A stretch of DNA of 64,000 nucleotides from Jilunia laotingensis (GCF_014385165.1 NZ_JACRTF010000001.1:1612001-1676000); one strand, 5' to 3'. Positions 9,233-18,243 are shown, counted from the stretch's first letter. The notes: a model not told the origin generated them from the letters alone. Translations and numbers: made by a program.

Positions 9233-10294
9233 ATGAACAAGTTATCCCGATACCGTAAGCTTCGTTATAATCAACTATTTGAGTCAGAGAATCGTGAATT
9301 GCGTTTGAATGAAATGGGCAATCCTCTTGAAGTGTTGTCTCAGTATGTTGATTTTGAGATCTTTCGTCCTACTCTTGAATCAGCCCTTTTTACCGGAGAG
9401 CGCAAAAGTAATGCCGGTCGTCCGCCGATAGACTGTGTGCTGATGTTCAAGGTCTTGTTTCTTCAGCGTTATTATGGTTTGAGTGACCATCAGATAGAGT
9501 ATCAGATAGTTGACCGTACGAGTTTCCGCAAGTTTCTTGGTATTGAATGTGTTGACGATGTTCCTGACGAGAAGACGGTGTGGAAGTATCGCGAACTCCT
9601 GACAAATACAGGCGTTTATGACAAGCTTTTTTCGGAATTTCATAGTTTCATGGAAAGTAAGGGTCTGCAATTCAATGAGGGTCGCATCATTGATGCCAGT
9701 TTTGTTATTGCCCCTCGCCAACGTAACACCCGTGATGAAAATGAGCAGATAAAACAGGGAGCGGGTGATAAGTTGTGGAATGACAATCCCCACAAGAAGT
9801 GCCACAAGGATGTAGATGCCCGCTGGACAAAGAAGCGTGATGAGACTTTTTACGGCTACAAGCAGCATACTAAAGTTGAGAAACGCAATAAGATCATACT
9901 TTCTTATGATACCACGTCGGCAGAAGTGCATGATTCCAAAGGCTTTGAAGGACTGCTGGATGAAAAAGACGAAGGCAAGGACTTGTATTTGGACGCCGGT
10001 TATGTCGGACAAGAGGAGATTGTAAAACAGCATAAGATGAATCCGATAATTTGCGAAAAGGGCTACCGTAACCGTCCGCTTACCAAGGAGCAGAAATCAG
10101 ACAATAGGAAAAAATCCAAGACACGTTGCCTTGTCGAGCATGTATTCGGGTTTGAGGAACAAACCATGCGTGGACTTGTGGTGCGTACAGTAGGGCTTAT
10201 TCGTGCTAAAGCCAATGTAGCATTCACCAGTCTTGTGTATAACATCAGTCGTTACACGCAAATAATCAGGCTGAAACCTGAGTTGTTGGGGTGA
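9233..10294 (+). CDS. IS5-family DDE transposase
   Basis: This is a complete DDE transposase of the IS5/IS1182-like group, about 353 aa from the chosen start (MNKLSRYRKLRYNQ). An N-terminal DUF772-type domain (GRPPIDCVLMFKVLFLQ) is followed by the catalytic residues: Asp in IIDASFVIAPRQ, Asp in LYLDAGYVGQE and Glu in CLVEHVFGFEEQ. The start at 9233 is preferred over the in-frame ATG at 9190 region because a promoter -7 element sits at 9205-9212. It is inserted between an Abi fragment and cfxA within the larger mobilizable transposon and points towards cfxA. It looks intact and so may be active. Confidence 0.88.
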   Translation: MNKLSRYRKLRYNQLFESENRELRLNEMGNPLEVLSQYVDFEIFRPTLESALFTGERKSNAGRPPIDCVLMFKVLFLQRYYGLSDHQIEYQIVDRTSFRKFLGIECVDDVPDEKTVWKYRELLTNTGVYDKLFSEFHSFMESKGLQFNEGRIIDASFVIAPRQRNTRDENEQIKQGAGDKLWNDNPHKKCHKDVDARWTKKRDETFYGYKQHTKVEKRNKIILSYDTTSAEVHDSKGFEGLLDEKDEGKDLYLDAGYVGQEEIVKQHKMNPIICEKGYRNRPLTKEQKSDNRKKSKTRCLVEHVFGFEEQTMRGLVVRTVGLIRAKANVAFTSLVYNISRYTQIIRLKPELLG

Positions 10295-10350
10295 ATTATG
10301 CCTGCACATCCAATTTTTACAACAAACACAAGTTAATTATTGTAAAAATC

Positions 10351-10381
10351 GGGGGGGGGTAGAAAATATTCGCTAAATTTG
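10351..10381 (+). promoter_or_regulatory. Poly-G run and -7 element upstream of cfxA
   Basis: A run of nine G (10351-10359) is followed by TAAATTTG (10374-10381), a -7 consensus match, 99 bp before cfxA. The G run occupies the place where a -33 element would be expected. A length change in the run would alter spacing between any IS-borne upstream element and this -7. Confidence 0.4.
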
Positions 10382-10479
10382 CAAGACTAAAGCTCACAAA
10401 TTGGGCAGTTAAAGAGTTCTGCTGTCTGATACAAGAGGATAAATTGAATTGATAGAACTCACCTATAAATAATATAAAC

Positions 10480-11445
10480 ATGGAAAAAAACAGAAAAAAA
10501 CAAATCGTAGTTTTGAGTATAGCTTTAGTTTGCATTTTCATCTTGGTATTTTCATTGTTCCATAAATCAGCGACAAAAGATAGCGCAAATCCTCCTTTAA
10601 CAAATGTTTTGACTGATAGCATTTCTCAAATTGTCTCAGCTTGTCCTGGCGAAATTGGTGTGGCGGTTATTGTTAATAACAGAGATACGGTTAAGGTCAA
10701 TAATAAGAGTGTTTATCCTATGATGAGTGTGTTTAAGGTTCATCAGGCATTAGCTCTTTGTAATGACTTTGACAATAAAGGAATTTCACTTGATACCTTA
10801 GTAAATATAAATAGGGATAAACTTGACCCAAAGACTTGGAGTCCTATGCTGAAAGATTATTCAGGGCCAGTCATATCATTGACAGTGAGAGATTTGCTGC
10901 GTTATACTCTTACTCAGAGTGACAACAATGCAAGCAACCTTATGTTTAAGGATATGGTTAATGTCGCTCAAACAGATAGTTTTATAGCCACACTCATTCC
11001 TCGTTCAAGTTTTCAGATAGCTTATACGGAAGAGGAAATGTCGGCTGACCATAACAAGGCTTACTCTAACTATACATCTCCTCTTGGTGCTGCAATGTTG
11101 ATGAATCGTTTGTTTACTGAAGGTCTTATCGATGATGAGAAACAAAGTTTCATTAAGAATACGTTAAAAGAATGCAAAACAGGTGTAGATAGGATAGCAG
11201 CTCCACTTCTTGATAAAGAAGGGGTTGTTATAGCGCATAAGACAGGTTCAGGTAATGTTAATGAAAATGGTGTTCTTGCAGCTCACAATGATGTTGCCTA
11301 TATATGTCTGCCTAATAATATCAGTTATACCTTAGCGGTATTTGTTAAGGATTTCAAGGGAAATGAATCACAAGCGTCACAATATGTTGCGCATATATCA
11401 GCTGTAGTATATTCTTTATTAATGCAAACTTCAGTAAAATCTTAA
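10480..11445 (+). CDS. cfxA: CfxA class A broad-spectrum beta-lactamase
   Basis: This is a class A serine beta-lactamase of the CfxA group, which hydrolyses penicillins and cephalosporins, including cefoxitin weakly, in the periplasm. An N-terminal hydrophobic segment (residues 11-25) serves as signal or lipid-type export segment. The active-site motifs are SVFK (Ser-x-x-Lys, in PMMSVFKVHQ), SDN (TQSDNNASN), the Glu-containing omega-loop region and KTG (AHKTGSGN). The length of 321 aa equals that of known CfxA proteins. An insertion sequence lies directly upstream and a strong terminator downstream, so the gene is a self-contained cargo unit of the transposon. The exact allele (cfxA to cfxA6) was not determined. 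Confidence 0.95.
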   Translation: MEKNRKKQIVVLSIALVCIFILVFSLFHKSATKDSANPPLTNVLTDSISQIVSACPGEIGVAVIVNNRDTVKVNNKSVYPMMSVFKVHQALALCNDFDNKGISLDTLVNINRDKLDPKTWSPMLKDYSGPVISLTVRDLLRYTLTQSDNNASNLMFKDMVNVAQTDSFIATLIPRSSFQIAYTEEEMSADHNKAYSNYTSPLGAAMLMNRLFTEGLIDDEKQSFIKNTLKECKTGVDRIAAPLLDKEGVVIAHKTGSGNVNENGVLAAHNDVAYICLPNNISYTLAVFVKDFKGNESQASQYVAHISAVVYSLLMQTSVKS

Positions 11446-11476
11446 ACTGCACTTGCTTTGATAATTAATGATAAAC

Positions 11477-11518
11477 AATCTAAAAGCACTCTAATCGTTA
11501 TCGGAGTGCTTTTAGATT
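11477..11518. terminator. cfxA terminator
   Basis: A perfect 15-bp inverted repeat (AATCTAAAAGCACTC and its complement) with a 12-nt loop lies 31 bp after cfxA. It separates cfxA from the convergent mob gene. Confidence 0.8.
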
Positions 11519-11537
11519 ACTAATCAAATTGCTTCTA

Positions 11538-12941
11538 TTATAATTTGAATCCTCTACTTTTTCTTTCTTCCTGTTGCGGCACTCTTGCTCCATATCTAAG
11601 CCTGTGCCATTGCTCCCTGAACCAGTCGGCAATCGGCTTCCTGTTTATTGTCAGGTTCAGCCTGCTTTCATCGTCAGGGTCATTTTCCACCCTTAAAATA
11701 TCATCCTTTATATCAAAGTTCCGCCTGTGTTGCTCGGAATAGATTTTACCGCTACATTTCAGGGCTTCTTTTTTGACTATAAGACTTTCAGTCATTTCTT
11801 TAGAGAATCCCAGCATGGCACAAAACTTTTCCATGCGCAGCATTTCCCTGAACATCGGAAACCACCTGAAAGCCTTGTCTATGATTCTGGCGAGCCGTGA
11901 CAGTTCTTTTTCTTTCATGTCAAGTTCCTGCCTGTGCATTTCTCTGAGATTGTGGATTTGCGTATCATGCTGTTTCTGCATCTGCTGTACTTGGCTCTGC
12001 AATTTTTCAATATTGGTGTTCCGTTTTGAAACCTCGTCTTGCAGTTTTTCGTTGGCACGTTCCAGTTCTTTCAGTTTTCCACTCCCGAAAAGAGAAGCAA
12101 CTCCACTAGTTATGGCTGTCGCTGCCGTGGTGGCTGTCTTCTTTAACTTGTCAGTGCGTATTTCTGATTTCACCTGTTTCAGTTCCTGCTCGGCAAGATT
12201 TATCTGTTCTTCTTTGTGCCGTTTGGCTGCATCCATGCGTTGCAGTTCAGCTTTCTGCTTCTCAATGATAAAGTCGTTCCGTTCCAGATGCTCCTTACCA
12301 GTGACAGCCTTTGACTGCCCGCGTTCCATCAGCAGGATGTCGGATGCAAGGGTCTGCATCTGCATCATGTCATCGTCATTGAGCTTTCGGCTCTTTCCTG
12401 TTTCGTGGTTCATCCAGTCGAAAACGATATGGGCATGATAGTTCGGCTTGAACCATCTGTCCCCGACTTTGAAGCTTTCCCTGTCTTCCGCTTCCGGCTG
12501 ACCGTTCAGCCAATGCCCTTCATCCTTGTGCAGGAAGATTTGCAGCGGTGTGATTCCCCAGCGTCTTTGACACTCCTCACCGAATTTACGCACGTCTGCC
12601 AGTGTGGTGTCCGACCTGACAAGCAGCACTCCTTCACGTATGGGGGAGCATCCCGCAATCTTGACTATTTTACCGTTCTTGCCTTTGCGTTCACGCTCCT
12701 TTTCCTGCATGGCACGTCCGGTCTTTTCCTTTACCATCTGTCTGATATTGTCATAATGCATCCGCAAATCCGGACTGCCGAAGTCGGGATTTATCCACTG
12801 TTCGTTATCGGTGGATAGTTCAGGAACGACATAGATTCTGGACTCTCCGATGTGGCGCATGTATTCGGCAGTCCTCCTGTTGTGAGCCTCGCTCGATGCG
12901 ATGTTGCAGGGCTTGATATGTATGCTTGATTTTGTTGCCAT
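11538..12941 (-). CDS. MobV-family relaxase (Mob/Pre)
   Basis: This relaxase would nick oriT and lead the DNA strand during mobilization by a helper conjugative element. The N-terminal Mob_Pre domain has the HNRR motif (His20, the position equivalent to the DNA-linking His of MobV relaxases), a central LHKDEGHW and the metal-binding NYHAHIVFDW. From about residue 215 to 345 there is a long coiled coil, then a C-terminal helical domain. The size of 467 aa fits Bacteroides MobV proteins. The predicted oriT lies 190 bp upstream of the start, next to the relaxase gene as is usual for this family. Confidence 0.88.
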   Translation of the reverse strand: MATKSSIHIKPCNIASSEAHNRRTAEYMRHIGESRIYVVPELSTDNEQWINPDFGSPDLRMHYDNIRQMVKEKTGRAMQEKERERKGKNGKIVKIAGCSPIREGVLLVRSDTTLADVRKFGEECQRRWGITPLQIFLHKDEGHWLNGQPEAEDRESFKVGDRWFKPNYHAHIVFDWMNHETGKSRKLNDDDMMQMQTLASDILLMERGQSKAVTGKEHLERNDFIIEKQKAELQRMDAAKRHKEEQINLAEQELKQVKSEIRTDKLKKTATTAATAITSGVASLFGSGKLKELERANEKLQDEVSKRNTNIEKLQSQVQQMQKQHDTQIHNLREMHRQELDMKEKELSRLARIIDKAFRWFPMFREMLRMEKFCAMLGFSKEMTESLIVKKEALKCSGKIYSEQHRRNFDIKDDILRVENDPDDESRLNLTINRKPIADWFREQWHRLRYGARVPQQEERKSRGFKL

Positions 12942-13094
12942 AGATACTTGTTTTTTGGTTTGTACTTTATTGTTTGCTTTTCCGCTGTCCGTAAACGCAT
13001 GGGGTTCTTAGGGGTGCAACCCATAAGCGGAGATTGCAAAGAGAGGGTCACTCTTTGCTCTGGGTTCTCAGGGGAGAAACGCCCTGAGTGGGTC

Positions 13095-13165
13095 ATTAGG
13101 GTAAAACCCTAATCCCCTCGGGAGAGCCCACAACTACGTAAGCGGAGCGTGTAGTTATAGTGGGC
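13095..13165. other. Predicted origin of transfer (oriT) of MobV type
   Basis: The right part has nested inverted repeats GCCCAC-AACTAC (13126-13137) and GTAGTT-ATA-GTGGGC (13151-13165). The segment TAGTTATAGTGGGC resembles the nick region of pMV158 (AAAGTATAGTGTG), so a nick after TATAGTG (13162) is predicted by analogy. A further hairpin, ATTAGGGT-AAA-ACCCTAAT (13095-13113), precedes it. The whole 12942-13223 gap is rich in short hairpins. Confidence 0.6.
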
Positions 13166-13223
13166 TATATCAATGGCAAGCCATTGTCTGCAAACTCCAG
13201 CCTACGGCTTCCGCTCTCCTCCG

Positions 13224-14339
13224 TCAGGGAGGTTTTTCATCATCGTTGCCGATTGGAGATGCACCGACCAGCACAAGGTCTAAATCGTCTATCAGTTTTT
13301 GCAGGACGGGATTCTTCTCTATCATCCGCTGGAGGATTCTCTCAGCCTCGACCAAGTGGTTGGCTGTACTCATCACCTTGCCCTCCCGTATCTGAAAGAT
13401 AATCCAATCGGCTATGTCGATATGGGCTTCTTTTTGTTTCGGGGTGGCATTCCTTTCGATGATGTCCGAAACCACCACCTTACAAAAGTACATGCTCTCG
13501 GCTCGCTGTTTCCACTCGGCATAAGCATCGGCATCGGGAAAGAGAAGCACGGTTCGCCCTGACAGTACACGGAGTTTCTCTTCTCTCATCTGACTCTTAC
13601 CACCCGTAGCCAGCCATACATAATCGGGGAAGATAGCAGAACCGATAACGGCACTCTTCTCGGATTCCACCAAGACCACCACCTTGTCGGGATGCGTTTT
13701 CAACAAGTGTTCCCCGAAAAGGCATTGGGATAGTTGCCAATCCTCTGCCAACACACGCTGCTTTTTCAATATGCTGTGTATCCAGTTCACTGCCGATGTC
13801 TGTCCTCCCTTGATACGGTGTCCGTCTTCGGGATTGTACTGCATCACCTTTCCCGTGCGTACCTTGCCCGTCCTGTCTATCTGCCAAAAGATAACAGAGC
13901 CGTCACGGGTAGCCCCCAAACGGTATTCCTCCAACAACCGCTTCAACACCTCTTTCGCCTTGTCGCCATAGTAGGAAGTAAGGAGTGTGAAGAGGAAACG
14001 GAAGAAATTGCTACGCTCGCTTTGCGACTTCTCCACATAGTGAGGGGGAATATAGCCGATGGCTGTCGGCTTACTTTGCTGCTTCACTTTCTTCTGCTCT
14101 GCTCTTTGCCTGTCAAAAGAGAAATCATTGGTAGTTCTGTGTTCAGGATGCTCTTGAAAATACTCTTTCGGAGTGTAGTGATACCCACAACCGCTTTCGT
14201 GGTTACATCTGCCGACCGATGGATGCAACGGCACATTATTTTCGTCCACGTAATAGACGAAAGAATGCCTGTCTCCGCATTTGGGGCAGGTATGCCGTGT
14301 TGCCGTTCCTTTATACTTCTGTAATGAATAATTGCCCAT
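13224..14339 (-). CDS. Primase-like zinc-finger/Toprim protein (DUF6371 type)
   Basis: This 371-aa protein has an N-terminal zinc finger (CPKC at residues 18-21, then CNHESGC near 45-51), resembling the CHC2 finger of primases. In the second half VVLVESEKSAVI and VLLFPDADAY look like the Glu and Asp-x-Asp positions of a Toprim fold. Such proteins occur in replication modules of mobilizable elements and plasmids of Bacteroidota and probably prime lagging- or leading-strand synthesis of the excised circle. It follows the RecA-like ATPase gene by 3 bp, so the two are in one operon. Confidence 0.75.
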   Translation of the reverse strand: MGNYSLQKYKGTATRHTCPKCGDRHSFVYYVDENNVPLHPSVGRCNHESGCGYHYTPKEYFQEHPEHRTTNDFSFDRQRAEQKKVKQQSKPTAIGYIPPHYVEKSQSERSNFFRFLFTLLTSYYGDKAKEVLKRLLEEYRLGATRDGSVIFWQIDRTGKVRTGKVMQYNPEDGHRIKGGQTSAVNWIHSILKKQRVLAEDWQLSQCLFGEHLLKTHPDKVVVLVESEKSAVIGSAIFPDYVWLATGGKSQMREEKLRVLSGRTVLLFPDADAYAEWKQRAESMYFCKVVVSDIIERNATPKQKEAHIDIADWIIFQIREGKVMSTANHLVEAERILQRMIEKNPVLQKLIDDLDLVLVGASPIGNDDEKPP

Positions 14340-14342
14340 AGC

Positions 14343-15449
14343 TTAGTCCGTTTTTGATGGTTGATTGTCGGCTGTCCCATCCTGTCCCATTGTCCCACAC
14401 TCTAAGGGTTGGGACAGTGGGACACTTGGGACACCTGCGTTTTTACTCTCTTTGCTGCGCTGGATGATACGGTTTACGGTGGACTTGCCACAATTCACCT
14501 GTGAGGCTATCTCCCTGACGGACTTGCCCGATTGGGAGAGTTGCAGAATTTGGCAATCCCTTTGGCTTGATTCATTGTCGCCCAATTTTTTCAAGTGTTC
14601 CTTTTCCGTGGAATAGCCCCTGAACACGAACTGCAAGAAAGCATCCACCTTGTCAATCTCGTAAACGATTACATTATCCGCATCATGAGAGAACGTGCCA
14701 TAGCGCACTTTAAGCTGCTTCACATAGCGAAGCCCTCCGTCTTGGGCACTTTTTCCAATGGTGAACACGCTGTCAAAGAAATTGTAGAGCCGTTTGCTTC
14801 CGGCAAGGTCGTTGGATGTGATGGGACAATCCAAAGAGCGTTTGGGCGTATGTGCTAGGACAAGGATAGAGAGCGCATATCTCTTTTTGAGATTGTTCAG
14901 CTGAATCATCAGCCGTCCTGCGGCATCGCCTTTCTCCATGGCGCAACACAGGTAGGTAAGATTGTCAATGATGAAAATCTTGCAGTCGGTCTGCACAGCC
15001 ATCTGTTCAATGCCGCCTATGATAGCTTCCTCAAAGTTGGCATCCAAAAGCTGGTTGCAGTCAATAGACACCCGATAGAGTTTGTCGGGAAAGGTGTAGA
15101 GCTCTCCATGCTCGTTGGTATAGCGGAGCTGGAACTGCTTTTCGGACAGTTCAAAGTCCAGATACAGCACATTGTCGGTTCGGGCGATGCGGTCGGCTAT
15201 CTGCACGGCAAGGATGGACTTGCCCACGTTGGAATCGGCAAACAAGCAGGAGAGTTCCCCCTCGTACCAAAAGCTGTCCCACAGCGCACAGGGCGTAGGC
15301 AATAACGATGCTTCAAGAATGGTTTGGTTTGCCGTCTTGATATTCATCATGCCTACACTGTCGGGCATACCGTTATGCGCTTGGGATGCTTTTGTGAGGT
15401 CGCCACGTATCAGGTTGATATAGTTCTTATCCTCTTCCATATCATTCAC
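14343..15449 (-). CDS. RecA/DnaB-like AAA ATPase (RepA-type helicase)
   Basis: This is a RecA-fold ATPase with Walker A ADSNVGKS (about residue 72-79), Walker B FIIDN near residue 160 and a sensor-like LVLAHTPK segment, as in RepA-type replicative helicases of plasmids. The C-terminus adds a resolvase-like HTH (REIASQVNCGKSTVNRIIQ). The start is GTG at 15449, overlapping the stop of the HTH gene upstream (GTGA); an ATG three codons in (15440) is an alternative. With the primase-like protein it forms the element's replication module. Confidence 0.8.
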   Translation of the reverse strand: MNDMEEDKNYINLIRGDLTKASQAHNGMPDSVGMMNIKTANQTILEASLLPTPCALWDSFWYEGELSCLFADSNVGKSILAVQIADRIARTDNVLYLDFELSEKQFQLRYTNEHGELYTFPDKLYRVSIDCNQLLDANFEEAIIGGIEQMAVQTDCKIFIIDNLTYLCCAMEKGDAAGRLMIQLNNLKKRYALSILVLAHTPKRSLDCPITSNDLAGSKRLYNFFDSVFTIGKSAQDGGLRYVKQLKVRYGTFSHDADNVIVYEIDKVDAFLQFVFRGYSTEKEHLKKLGDNESSQRDCQILQLSQSGKSVREIASQVNCGKSTVNRIIQRSKESKNAGVPSVPLSQPLECGTMGQDGTADNQPSKTD

Positions 15450-15820
15450 CAGTTACGTGGGTTGGGCTTGCGACGGTGGGAAGAGGATAAGGACTTGTTC
15501 AGTTCCTCGTCTGACAACGGTATGGGATTCTTTCGGGCGGTTTCCAGCCACTTGTCCAGTTCGTCACGGTAAAGGCAATAGCGTTTGCCGGGCTTGGTGG
15601 CAGGGATTGTCCCTTCTGACAGTTTCATGTAGAGCGTACCCTTAGGGATACCTAAATACTCTGCTGCCTCGTCCACAGACATGGGCACGTGGGTGTCCAC
15701 CGTTTTGGCATTGTTCACACTGCACTGCTCGGCGAGCAGGCTTTTCAGGCTCATCACTTCGTCTCGAAGCTGAGCGACAACCTCGGGGAGGTCGTTGAAG
15801 GTAAGAATTGATTTTTCCAT
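15446..15820 (-). CDS. Helix-turn-helix protein (excisionase-type)
   Basis: This is a small DNA-binding protein of the MerR-like excisionase/HTH_17 type: SVDEAAEYLGIPKGTLYMKL followed by a wing and a typical YRDELDKWL end. An N-terminal coiled-coil-like stretch (LPEVVAQLRDEVMSLKSLL) may dimerise it. I take the start at the Met at 15820 because upstream of that the frame overlaps a conserved regulatory sequence. It overlaps the ATPase gene by 3 bp and is the first gene of the replication operon. It could be a directionality factor or the operon's regulator. Confidence 0.75.
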   Translation of the reverse strand: MEKSILTFNDLPEVVAQLRDEVMSLKSLLAEQCSVNNAKTVDTHVPMSVDEAAEYLGIPKGTLYMKLSEGTIPATKPGKRYCLYRDELDKWLETARKNPIPLSDEELNKSLSSSHRRKPNPRNW

Positions 15821-15867
15821 TCGCGTACTCGTCTCTTTTGTAAGACTTGGCGCAAAGGACTGAAATG

Positions 15868-15921
15868 ATATATCCGTGAATATCTCCACGACACGTCATT
15901 GCAAAATAATTCCCGAATAAT
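15868..15921 (-). promoter_or_regulatory. Conserved upstream region shared with the integrase gene (copy 1)
   Basis: About 50 bp here are closely similar to 18316-18370 upstream of the integrase gene. The centre is a dyad CGTG-n8-CACG (15875-15890). Both copies precede leftward genes at similar distances, suggesting a common operator. Confidence 0.5.
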
Positions 15922-16019
15922 TAAGCCCAGCCATAAATGACGGGCAAAATTACTCGGGAAACGATGTAAAACAGGCGGTTATGAGTTACCGGATGGTTGT
16001 CGTTGGTGTCGTGATTATC

Positions 16020-16877
16020 CTAATTCCGCACATAATCCTCGGGATAGTGGAAATCAAGTTTGCCGTTTTCGGGTTCATCAATGGGAATTTCCGTCTTTAA
16101 CGGCTCTACCTTGAAATTCTTGATGGTTGATAAGTCTGTATCAGCAAACGATTTCGGGAAAAGGGCTTTGATGAACTTGGCACGGTTATCCCCATTGTAG
16201 TATCTCTTGTACAGGAAACGCTCAGAGATATTCCATACGAAGTGACGGAGTGGAATGTTGTTGATGTCTTTGGTAAACGGTCTTTGTATGGGCTTCGGGG
16301 TATAAGTGTTAAGATTCATCCATTTGTCCACCTCAGTACAGATGTGGTTCACGGTTTCTTGGTCGGCAATGCGAGGCAGGTAATAATGGCAATACTCCAT
16401 GACCATGCGGATGCGCTCTTCCTTTTCCCGTTGCTCTCTGCTTGCGTAATTGGCACGGTTCTTTTCGTGAAGATCCGGGGCGATAGTAAGCTCTATCGGT
16501 TGTGTTTGGATAAGTGTCTCTTCTTTTGTCGGGGATGATTCGGGTACAGGCTCAGGGACTGATGTAGGTCCAGGCACAGATGTGGCTTCTTCAAGTGTAT
16601 TTTGTGACAGTTCTTCCTGCACCTCTATGGCTTCGGCAATCGTTTCTTTCTTGCCGAACTTGATTTTGTAGATTTCGTATGTATCAAAGATAAGTGTCTG
16701 AAAGGAGAGATAGAGCAACCATCCCAACAGGTTACAGCATACGAATACTATCCACCTGACAAAGTTGTCTTGGTTGAAGCTGTCCGCTATTACCAGCGTG
16801 GCAATGGAAGATATTAGGACGATGGCGAAGCCGACAAAGCCCAAGATGATGTATTTGTCCTTGATTGATGATTCCAT
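16020..16877 (-). CDS. Membrane protein of unknown function in the transposon
   Basis: I do not recognise a family. The N-terminal third has two hydrophobic helices (about residues 8-32 and 41-64 from the chosen start), followed by a Pro/Glu/Ser-rich linker (VPGPTSVPEPVPESSP) and a soluble C-terminal domain of about 130 aa. The start is placed at 16877 (MESSIKDKY) because a strong -7 element lies at 16917-16924, downstream of the earlier ATG at 16940. The gene stands alone between the replication operon and the integrase. Similar anonymous genes are common in Bacteroides mobilizable elements. Confidence 0.6.
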   Translation of the reverse strand: MESSIKDKYIILGFVGFAIVLISSIATLVIADSFNQDNFVRWIVFVCCNLLGWLLYLSFQTLIFDTYEIYKIKFGKKETIAEAIEVQEELSQNTLEEATSVPGPTSVPEPVPESSPTKEETLIQTQPIELTIAPDLHEKNRANYASREQREKEERIRMVMEYCHYYLPRIADQETVNHICTEVDKWMNLNTYTPKPIQRPFTKDINNIPLRHFVWNISERFLYKRYYNGDNRAKFIKALFPKSFADTDLSTIKNFKVEPLKTEIPIDEPENGKLDFHYPEDYVRN

Positions 16878-16916
16878 ATTTCGTTGAGAGATTGAATGTT
16901 CCTGTATTATTTTGTG

Positions 16917-16924
16917 CAAAGTTA
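16917..16924 (-). promoter_or_regulatory. -7 promoter element
   Basis: TAACTTTG on the minus strand matches the Bacteroides -7 consensus, 40 bp before the Met at 16877. It decides against the upstream start at 16940. Confidence 0.5.
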
Positions 16925-17061
16925 ATGCTATTTTTCCCAATTACTGCCCGTTATTTGCGGTTAGAACGGTCTTTTTCAATGTATTTCACGAAATGTCATC
17001 ATATCATACTCTGTTTCATACTCTGAGGGGCTTATAAATGGTGGCATCAAGCCAAAAACAT

Positions 17062-17101
17062 AGAGGGGCGATTATAGCCTTGTAGCCATAACCGCCCCTC
17101 T
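17062..17101 (-). terminator. Integrase terminator
   Basis: A hairpin with arms AGAGGGGCG (17062-17070) and CGCCCCTCT (17093-17101), extended by further imperfect pairing, lies just after the integrase stop. Confidence 0.7.
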
Positions 17102-17124
17102 GAATACCTGTCAATGTGAGACAT

Positions 17125-18243
17125 TTATGCCTCCTTGCGCTTCAAGGTTATCTTGTCCACCACCTGACACATCTGCTGCGCTGCTATCTTGGAATAGATT
17201 TGTGTGGTGGTAATGTTCTTATGTCCGAGATAGGCTTGGATGACAGCCATGTCCGTTCCCATTTCCACGTGCAGGCTTCCGAAGCTGTGGCGGGTACAGT
17301 GAAAGGTGATTTTCTTGGTTATCCCTGCTGCCGTGAGCCACCGTTGGAGTGGTCCTTGCAGCATCTTGTCCTTGAAATCCTCAAAGATAAGTCCCTCGCC
17401 CCGTTCTCCCAGCAGTCCATAGGCTTCATCACTGATGGGGTTATGCACTATTTCTTTGGTTTTCTGCATACGGGTGGTAACGAACATCCTGCCGTTGGTG
17501 TATGGTTGTATCTGCTGCCACGTGAGCTGTCTGATGTCGCTCTTTCTCAGTCCCGTAAGACAGGCGAAAAGAAAAGCTTTTTTCAAGACCTCCTCCTCAC
17601 AGGGTGTTTCGGCAAGCCGTATCAGTTCCTCTTGGCTCAAATGCTCCCTGATGGTGGGAATGCACTCGATGCGGTCTAAGAAGCCGTTTGGGTTCTCCTT
17701 TATCTTCCTGTCACGGTAAGCGGTGTGCAGCACGGCACGGAAAGTTGACCAATAGCCTGCTGCGGAGTTGATGTGCAGCTTTTGGTTGGTGTGGATGGAT
17801 TGGGGTGCATCAAGCAGGTATTCCATGAACTTGCGGCACAAATCCACATCCACCTCCTCAAAGGTGCATTTGCCGTTCACGAACCGCTGGAAATGCTTGT
17901 ATACGTGCTGCCACTTGATATTCTTGCGGTCAGCCAGTCCTTTGAAATAGGCAAGGAAATCGCCCTTCATCTTGGTCTTGTCAAAAAAGCCGTTGTTTTC
18001 ATTGAAAATGGCTTCGTAGCGCTGGTTGCGCAGGATGACCGCTTTCTTCATCATGCGTGCGTTGAAGTCCCGTTCCTGCTGGTTTGCAGGTTTGGCGAAG
18101 ATGTAAATTCCTAAGGCTTCACGTGTAATCACTCTCATGGTGACATTGTCACGGTAGCCGGGATAGTAGTCAAGGCATAGTGAATACTGTGTCCCGTTCT
18201 TAATCTTGCGCTTACGCAAGGTAACTGTTTTGCATTTACTCAT
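17125..18243 (-). CDS. Tyrosine recombinase (transposon integrase)
   Basis: This site-specific recombinase would integrate and excise the element. An N-terminal arm-binding region and a SAM-like core-binding domain (about residues 85-190) precede the catalytic domain. Active-site residues visible are Arg in TGLRKSD, the HCTRHSF box (His-x-x-Arg) and LGHKNITTTQIYSK with the final His and nucleophile Tyr. The length of 372 aa fits Bacteroides mobilizable-transposon integrases. Candidate arm sites occur as repeats near the right end of the element (19372-19576), and the upstream region shares an operator-like dyad with the replication operon. Confidence 0.92.
   Translation of the reverse strand: MSKCKTVTLRKRKIKNGTQYSLCLDYYPGYRDNVTMRVITREALGIYIFAKPANQQERDFNARMMKKAVILRNQRYEAIFNENNGFFDKTKMKGDFLAYFKGLADRKNIKWQHVYKHFQRFVNGKCTFEEVDVDLCRKFMEYLLDAPQSIHTNQKLHINSAAGYWSTFRAVLHTAYRDRKIKENPNGFLDRIECIPTIREHLSQEELIRLAETPCEEEVLKKAFLFACLTGLRKSDIRQLTWQQIQPYTNGRMFVTTRMQKTKEIVHNPISDEAYGLLGERGEGLIFEDFKDKMLQGPLQRWLTAAGITKKITFHCTRHSFGSLHVEMGTDMAVIQAYLGHKNITTTQIYSKIAAQQMCQVVDKITLKRKEA

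Larger units (their letters stand above)
9030..10350 (+). mobile_element. IS5-superfamily insertion sequence (ends approximate)
   Basis: The transposase at 9233-10294 is a complete IS5-type enzyme. I could not find convincing terminal inverted repeats. The left limit is set between the hairpin at 9027 and the -7-like TACCTTTG at 9105-9112, the right limit before the poly-G run at 10351. Insertion sequences upstream of resistance genes in Bacteroides often supply promoters, and this one lies directly in front of cfxA. Confidence 0.4.

Noticed and set aside
11773..12818. Long open frames on the plus strand inside the relaxase gene
   Set aside because: They are antisense to a clear MobV protein, low in complexity (Ser/Cys-rich) and lack a family or promoter.
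16878..16940. N-terminal extension of the transposon membrane protein
   Set aside because: A -7 promoter element lies within it, so transcription should begin downstream of that start.
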